From the NCBI GenBank assembly GCA_026770585.1, contig MU646953.1:71782-84063 (forward strand): DNA of 12,282 nucleotides, in the 5' to 3' direction. The notes beneath the pieces were generated by a model. That model made no database searches. It was not told where the DNA came from and was given only the letters and a program-made list of their open reading frames with translations. The stretch is from Baffinella frigidus. Taxonomy: Eukaryota; Cryptophyceae; Cryptomonadales; Baffinellaceae. Shown here piece after piece: positions 7,401-11,676 of this stretch (positions are counted from its first letter, which is position 1; each line of letters starts with the position of its first letter). The position numbers and the translations under genes are program-made.

Positions 7401-9237
7401 GGAGAACACGTAACTGGTACAAAACGGACCTACAATGTACTTTTAGCCCTTAGTGACTTTGGGTCCGGGCGCGGCCTAGGCCCTAAACACTAACCACTAA
7501 GTCGGGCGCGATGCTCTACCACGCGGACCGCTCCCAGGTTCGAACCCTGAACCCTGAGCCATGAACCCTCAACCATACACCCTAACCTCATTGATGAAAA
7601 CCTAAACCCTGAACCCTAAACCATAAACCATAAACCATAAACCATAAACCATAAACCATAAACCATAAACCATAAACCATAAACCATAAACCATAAACCA
7701 TGAACCCTAAACCCTAAACCCTGAACCCTAAACCCTCAGCCCTAAACCCAAACCCCGAAACCCCACACCCTAAACCCCACACCCTAAACCCCACACCCTA
7801 AACCCTAAACCCAAAACCCGAAACTCTAAACCCTAAACCCTGAACCCTACACTCTGCACCCTAAACCCTAAACCCTCAACGCAGGCGTTCTACACAACCG
7901 CGGGGACCATCGAAGCCTCGAAGGCGAACTTCGAGCAGGCACGAACCCGTCCCAGCTCTGCGTTAATCTGGTTCACCCACTATTCTCAAGTTGCTATGGT
8001 AAAGCTGTGCCGAGGCCAACATAACAATTTCCCCCCGTTAAGATAACACGTAATAGTGTTTTAAATTCAATCTGATTTCGTGACAAATCCTGTGCTTCCA
8101 GGGGACGTACTCAACGAAGTACTTTCACGTGAAACGTGAGGCGTTCGGCGCTGGCCCCGTTGCGGGCGTCCGAACCCCTAACCCACGTACCTCTGTTGGC
8201 AGGGGACTTACCCGCGGTGTGGGGTGCTCGAGCGTGCGTGGCCGCGCTGTCTCTCCCCCATGTGTTCTCTGTTCCCAGAGGAGATACTGAACCAAGCACC
8301 TATGTTTCCAGGGGAGAACAGAGAACACATGGGAGAGATACTGAACCAAGTAGGTATGTTTGCAGGGGACGTACTCAACCAAGTACTACGTGAAGCGTGA
8401 GGCGTTTGGGACGGGCCCCGTGGGGGGGGTGATCACTGTCCTCGCCGACCTTCTCGCTAACGAGGTCACAACCCCTGCCTCCTCCCTCCTGCAAACTGCC
8501 GCTTTATCCTGCCAACTGCCGCCCTATCCTGCCAACTGACACCATATCCTGCCAACTGCCGCCCTATCCTGCCAACTGCAGCCTTATCCGGCGAACTGCC
8601 GCCCTTTCCTGCCAACTGCCGCCCTATCCTGCCAACTGCCGCCTGATCCTGCCAACTACCGCCATATCCTGTCAAATTCCGCCCTCCCGGTGGGGGGGGG
8701 GGGTCACTGTCCTCACCGACCTCCTCGCCAACGAGGTCACAACCCCTGCCCCCTCCAAACCCGATATACCCGAAATCCGGAACCCGGAACCCGGAACCCG
8801 GAACCTGGAACCCGAAACACGAAACACGAAACCCGGAACCCGAAACACCAAACACCAAATACCAAACACCAAGCACCAAACCCCGACCCCCAAACCCCAA
8901 ACCCCAAACCCCAAACCCCAAACCCCAAACCCCAAACCCCAAACCCGAACCCGCAGGTGTTGGCGGGGGAGCGAGCGCGGCGCAAGTACAAGGACCATCG
9001 CCTTGACCTGAGCATACGGAAACGGGAGCATGAGATTGCTACCACCAAGGGGCACCCCGTCGAGGAGGGGTCCTGCCCCTCTCGCTCTCGCTCCCTCTCT
9101 CGCCCCCGCTCCCTCTCTCTCGCCTGTTCTCTCTTTCTGGGACACCGAGACAAGAACGCCGATCCGCGTGGTGGGCACCGTCAAGAGTGCCTCAGCGGAG
9201 TACCGCGATCCTTCTGCTGGCCGAAGTTGGTGGGACA

Positions 9238-9315
<78 letters not shown>

Positions 9316-11592
9316 CTGAGAGAGAGAGATAGCACAGTCAAGAGTGGCTGAGCGGAGTTGGAGGGACACCGAGAATTACGTTGGAGCCATTTCGTACCTG
9401 GCGGATATGAGGATAAGAACATGAGATTGCCATTCCCAAGGGCTGAGAGTGTGTTGAACCGTGATCCTTCTTCTGACCGGAGTTGGTGAGACTGGTACGA
9501 GGAAGCTTGGCAGAATTAGCAGCACAGAAGGCTGATATCAGTCAAGAGTGGTGCACGAAGTCGAGACTGAAGTTGGAGCCATTTCGTATCTTGACGTTGG
9601 AGCCATTTCGGACCTGGCAGGTACGACGAAAAGTTCGCGACTGACTCCGACCAACTCGCCTCCTTCCGGTCCCACCCTCTCTCTCTCCCTCCCTCCCTCT
9701 CTCCCTCCCTCCCTCCCTCCCTCCCTCTCTGTCTGTCTCTCGCTCTCTCTCGTCTCCCCTCGCCTCCTACCGATCCCTCCCGAAACCGAAACTCTCGCTC
9801 AATTTGAAGAGTTTCCCTCTCTTATGATCCAAGATTTTGACCTCCTCCTAGACCCACCCCCGACACACTCGCTGAACTCGAAGATCTCCCCTCTTTTCCA
9901 TGTCAATATTTGACGTGGAAATGACGCTCAGAACAGGTTTCAACCCCTCGTGCGAAGCCACGCCAGGCTCTTGGGTAGGGTATTCCATGTGCGTTCTTGG
10001 AGCCGTCTGTATGTTCTTGGAGCCTTTTCACCCTCAAAATTGACTTTTGAACACCGTTTCCCCTGAAAAATGACTTTTGAATACCCCCCCCTCCAGCCCT
10101 GCGTGGAGATCCTGCGCGGGAGAAGGGTTTAGGGTGATGGGATTAGGATTCAGGATCCAGGTTTCAGGGTTCAGGATCAGGATTCAAGGGTCCAGGGTTC
10201 AGGGCTGTGGTTCGGGGTTCAGGGTTTAGGGTTTAGGGTTTAGGGTTCAGGGTCCTGGCGGAGCTCCCTCATCTGCAGCGCCTGGTTGATCTGACTTGGG
10301 ACTGAGTGTGCCGATCACCCGCCCATGTGTGTTCTTCACACGCCGAGCTGTGCCCACCACACGCCCAACTGTGTCCAACACTCGCGGGGTGTGTCCAACA
10401 CCTACTCTGTGTGTCCAACGTCTGACGCGAGTGTGTGCAAGGAGGACGTGACCTGCAGCGAGTGTGTGCAGGGAGGACGTGATGATGTGTCCAACACCTG
10501 CAGGGTGTGTGTGTGATGACGTGACCTGAAGCGAGTGTGTGCAGGGAGGACGTGCTGTCAGCACACCGGGTGTTGGTCTCCGCCAAGACGGGTGTCGCCC
10601 AGCAGGTGATCGATCACATCCTCTATTTTCATACTGCTCCACGTCCCCGCGTAGAGAAATGGCTCCAATGTTTTTCACTATTTGCCTGCATCCGGCATTT
10701 TCCCCAATCTAATGCGGAACCATAAGCAATTTAAAACATGTTTTGTGCTATCTTAAAGGTGGAATTGCTATTTTGAGGCCAGCAGGTGCCAACATCAACC
10801 ATTTTCACCTCATATATTATATCGCAGATTTTGGCTTGGCGTTGGAACCATTTCTTACGTTTTAGGGTTTAAAATACCGAGATTTGTACCGGACATCGTT
10901 TAGATGGACGCCTTGCGAAATAGAATGTATTAGGTGACGCGACGAATATCGCCCAGTCACTTTTGTGACTTTCACCCTTGCTGCGGGGATGGCGGTTGGT
11001 GCTCAGAAGGCTCTTCCACCTGCCACCCCAGGTTTACCAGATCGAGATATGTCACCTCTAGTAAATTTCTCCAAGGCTAGACCCTCAGAGTTTAGTCCTA
11101 GGGGGGGCAACTTACTCAACTCCGCCCCGATCTGGTTCACTTCGGGTTGTTGGTGTTTGTTGGTCCGGCATCGTATTGAATCATGGATAAGTAGGAAGAT
11201 GGGTGTTTCACGAATTGGGCCCCGGTTCGAAACCTGAGCGGGTCAGTGAACCGTGGTTGACTCCCTTCAGAATGTGGGGTGGCCCTTGAGACCAGCTGGG
11301 TCGCCTTAACCCTGAATCTTCTTCTTCTTTTTCTCTTGCTTCTTTTCTTCTCCTCCTTTATTACTCTCGATACAGGTCCTAGATAGGTCCTTACGCCTTG
11401 AGTTGAGTTGCGTGATACAATAGTGTATGAGCCTTAAAGTCTGGTTGGCCTTCGGCAGATGCGAGAGCTGCTGCGAGAGGAGCGGGATATGCACGCCCAA
11501 GGTCCTCCCCCCGATCCGCTCTCTCTCTCTCGCTCGCTCTCTCTCTCTCGCTCGCTCGCTCTCTCTCTCTCTCTCTCGCTCTCTCTCGCTCG

Positions 11593-11676
<84 letters not shown>

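Noticed and set aside
8488-8687. CRISPR array
   Set aside because: Units are contiguous 20-bp tandem repeats with no spacers, in eukaryotic-type DNA.
8466-8942. Minus-strand open frame with GFGVWGLG and GRIGRQLAG repeats
   Set aside because: Periodicity comes from the heptamer array and from the 20-bp array (60-bp period), with no start context or domain.
8690-9319. Long plus-strand open frame of ~209 codons with RNPEPGT repeats
   Set aside because: It is the CCCGGAA/CCCCAAA repeat read in one frame, running through exon 10 in the wrong frame and ending in the GT microsatellite.
10325-10516. Cys/Val-rich plus-strand frame
   Set aside because: Produced by the GTGTCCAACAC tandem repeat.
11177-11250. 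tRNA gene or SINE head (TGGATAAGTAGG and GGTTCGAAACC boxes)
   Set aside because: Box spacing is near right but the T-stem and acceptor stem do not pair, and no further copy is visible in the window.
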